A DNA stretch of 64,000 nt, from positions 744,001 to 808,000 of the forward strand of contig CAVPTB010000003.1 in the NCBI GenBank assembly GCA_963708575.1, given 5' to 3'. A model generated the notes under the pieces. It did not search any database. It was not told the origin of the DNA and saw only the letters and a program-made list of their open reading frames with translations. Positions 62,780 to 64,000 of this stretch are shown piece by piece. How positions within the stretch are numbered: the stretch's first letter is position 1; every line of letters begins with the position of its first letter. This stretch comes from DASVWZ01 sp963708575. Lineage in GTDB: Bacteria; Acidobacteriota; Terriglobia; Terriglobales; Acidobacteriaceae. A program made the position numbers and the translations under genes.

Positions 62780-62867
62780 GATTGAATCTGTAGAGAGGTT
62801 GCTTGGAACGTCTCGCCTTATAGCTTATCAATTTGGCTGCGCTTTCGGTACGTGCGAAGCTCCATCT

Positions 62868-64000
62868 TTACGGCTTGACGCCCAGTTCTTCGAGCTTGCT
62901 CTTCGTCTTCTGCTGCAAAACCGCAAGCTCTTGGCCCCGGCTCCGAATGCCTTCTATGACTTTCGAGGGCGCCTTTGCCAAGAAGTTTTCATTGGCGAGT
63001 TGGCGCTGCCCATTCGCCATTTCCTTCTCAATCTTTTCCAGTTCTTTGGTCAAACGTTCGCGTTCGGCCGCGATGTCGATTTTTCTTTCGTAAATGACGT
63101 GAACGTCGAATCGCGCCGTGTGACGGGCTTCGGTCATTTTGGACAACGACTCTTCAACGAATGCGACGCTCTCGGCATTGGCAAGCCGTTCCACGGCCCC
63201 CTGATTCTGTTCGATCAGTCTCCGGATCTGCGGCTCGGGAGCGTACACCTGGATCGGAACCTTCAACTTGTTATCGATTTTAAGTTCGGCGCGGAGGTTT
63301 CGCACACTGACAATCAAATCCTGCAGGATGGCCATCTCGGTCTCGGCAGCCAGGTCGATCTGCCTTTCGTCAGCGCTGGGATAAGCTGCGAGTGCGACTG
63401 ACTTCAGGGGCGGCGCGCCGGCATAGATCGCGTGCCAAACTTCTTCGGTGATGAACGGCATCACCGGATGCAGAAGTCGCAAGGCGCCATCGAACAGATT
63501 CACCAGATTGGCGCAGGCAGCGCGCGAGATCTCTGGAGCGGCAGATTCGAGGAGCCGTGGCTTAATCAGTTCGAGATACCAGTCGCAAAATTCGCCCCAA
63601 AAGAAATCGTAAATACGATTCGCGGCTTCGTGGAAACGATAGGTACGCAACGATTCGTTTACGTCAGCGGCGACCCGGTTGAACCGTGAGAGTATCCAGC
63701 GATCTTCCAGCAGCGAGGCCTGAAATCCGGCAACGCCTGGCTGGGAGCCGCCTTGGGGACGCAAGCCCGCGTCCACGCGATCCACATTCATGAACATGAA
63801 GCGGGCGGCATTCCAAATTTTGTTGGCGAATGCGCGATAGCCGTCAGTGCGGCTTTCGCTGAACGCAATGTCCGTTCCAGGAGCGGCCATGGCGGCCAGC
63901 GTGAAGCGAGTGGCGTCGGTGCCGAAGCGCTCGATTACTTCCAGCGGATCGAGCACGTTGCCCTTCGTCTTCGACATCTTCTGGCGTTCGGCATCACGCA
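62868..64000 (-). CDS. valS: Valine--tRNA ligase, C-terminal part (cut by window edge)
   Basis: Residues corresponding to the last 377 or so codons of ValRS. The frame is open to the window end, where it reads DAERQKMSKTKGNVLDPLEV: the KMSKS motif is KMSKTKGN. FGTDATRFTLAAMAAPGTDI and NKIWNAARFMFMN are the anticodon-binding part; the end (about 80 residues) is the coiled-coil arm typical of ValRS (DIAAERERLTKELEKIEKEM). An ATG at 63977 is internal to the gene, not its start. Confidence 0.95.
   Translation of the reverse strand, partial: RDAERQKMSKTKGNVLDPLEVIERFGTDATRFTLAAMAAPGTDIAFSESRTDGYRAFANKIWNAARFMFMNVDRVDAGLRPQGGSQPGVAGFQASLLEDRWILSRFNRVAADVNESLRTYRFHEAANRIYDFFWGEFCDWYLELIKPRLLESAAPEISRAACANLVNLFDGALRLLHPVMPFITEEVWHAIYAGAPPLKSVALAAYPSADERQIDLAAETEMAILQDLIVSVRNLRAELKIDNKLKVPIQVYAPEPQIRRLIEQNQGAVERLANAESVAFVEESLSKMTEARHTARFDVHVIYERKIDIAAERERLTKELEKIEKEMANGQRQLANENFLAKAPSKVIEGIRSRGQELAVLQQKTKSKLEELGVKP

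Noticed and set aside
1..64000. Insertion sequence, prophage or toxin-antitoxin genes
   Set aside because: No transposase, integrase, phage structural gene, terminal inverted repeat with target duplication or paired small toxin/antitoxin genes could be supported.

Overview
The window looks like chromosomal DNA of a GC-rich, Gram-negative (diderm) bacterium, most likely an acidobacterium of the Terriglobia/Koribacter kind. This is an inference. It rests on the ECF sigma factor + TPR serine/threonine kinase pair, the lipid A/heptose core genes with LptD, the stand-alone PASTA protein, and several small proteins of a type I associate with acidobacteria. No rRNA, tRNA, CRISPR array, phage module or transposase was found.

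Layout. 1-5.4 kb: a truncated secreted repeat protein, an ECF sigma factor, a membrane Ser/Thr kinase with TPRs, and a NarL-type response regulator/histidine kinase pair. 5.4-13.8 kb: aroC, def-fmt-rsmB (translation initiation and 16S rRNA methylation), a PASTA protein, recQ and a class III aminotransferase. 14-25.5 kb: a bifunctional penicillin-binding protein, HU, sppA, a zinc-ribbon membrane protein, a lipid kinase, tyrS, an acetyltransferase, a broken GxxExxY gene, purN and a TIGR01777 epimerase. 25.5-30 kb: two secreted Cys/His-rich proteins behind a perfect CRP-type palindrome, an APC permease and an RDD membrane protein. 30.3-41.3 kb: lptD, larE, a DsbA-like protein, a parvulin-type foldase, a hairpin-rich gene-free stretch, an FG-GAP protein, accB-accC and gatB. 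41.3-50.3 kb: a PilZ-TM-SPOR fusion, then waaA-lpxK-rfaE1-rfaE2-waaC-ICMT, which makes the Kdo/heptose part of LPS, and a DUF3108 protein. 50.3-64 kb: a TPR protein, a DUF2007 protein, comEC, rlmD, coaX-birA, a GH44 glycosidase, nadC and the 3' part of valS.

How the genes fit together. Envelope biogenesis dominates: LPS core synthesis (waaA to waaC), LPS export (lptD), peptidoglycan (PBP1A, SPOR and PASTA proteins) and periplasmic folding (DsbA-like, parvulin). A second theme is biotin-dependent carboxylation: accB and accC, with the ligase birA about 20 kb away.

The most striking pattern is that seven genes between 23.3 and 52.8 kb (GxxExxY, RDD, lptD, the foldase, accB, accC, DUF2007) each appear interrupted by one extra base, always in the same sense. 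Most of these are products the cell should need, so errors in the sequence or assembly, or a mutational bias, are likelier than seven independent pseudogenes. accB also carries a diverged 44-residue tandem duplication. Intergenic DNA holds at least three repeat types: a dispersed CGCTAAGG/CGCAAAGG-type family, an inverted array of degenerate 8-mers between def and fmt, and a REP-like double hairpin near 21.15 kb. I found no convincing wholly new multi-gene system. The best candidates for novelty are the Cys-rich pair with its palindrome, the PilZ-SPOR fusion, the hairpin-rich 35.9-36.4 kb stretch and the GxxExxY/repeat association.
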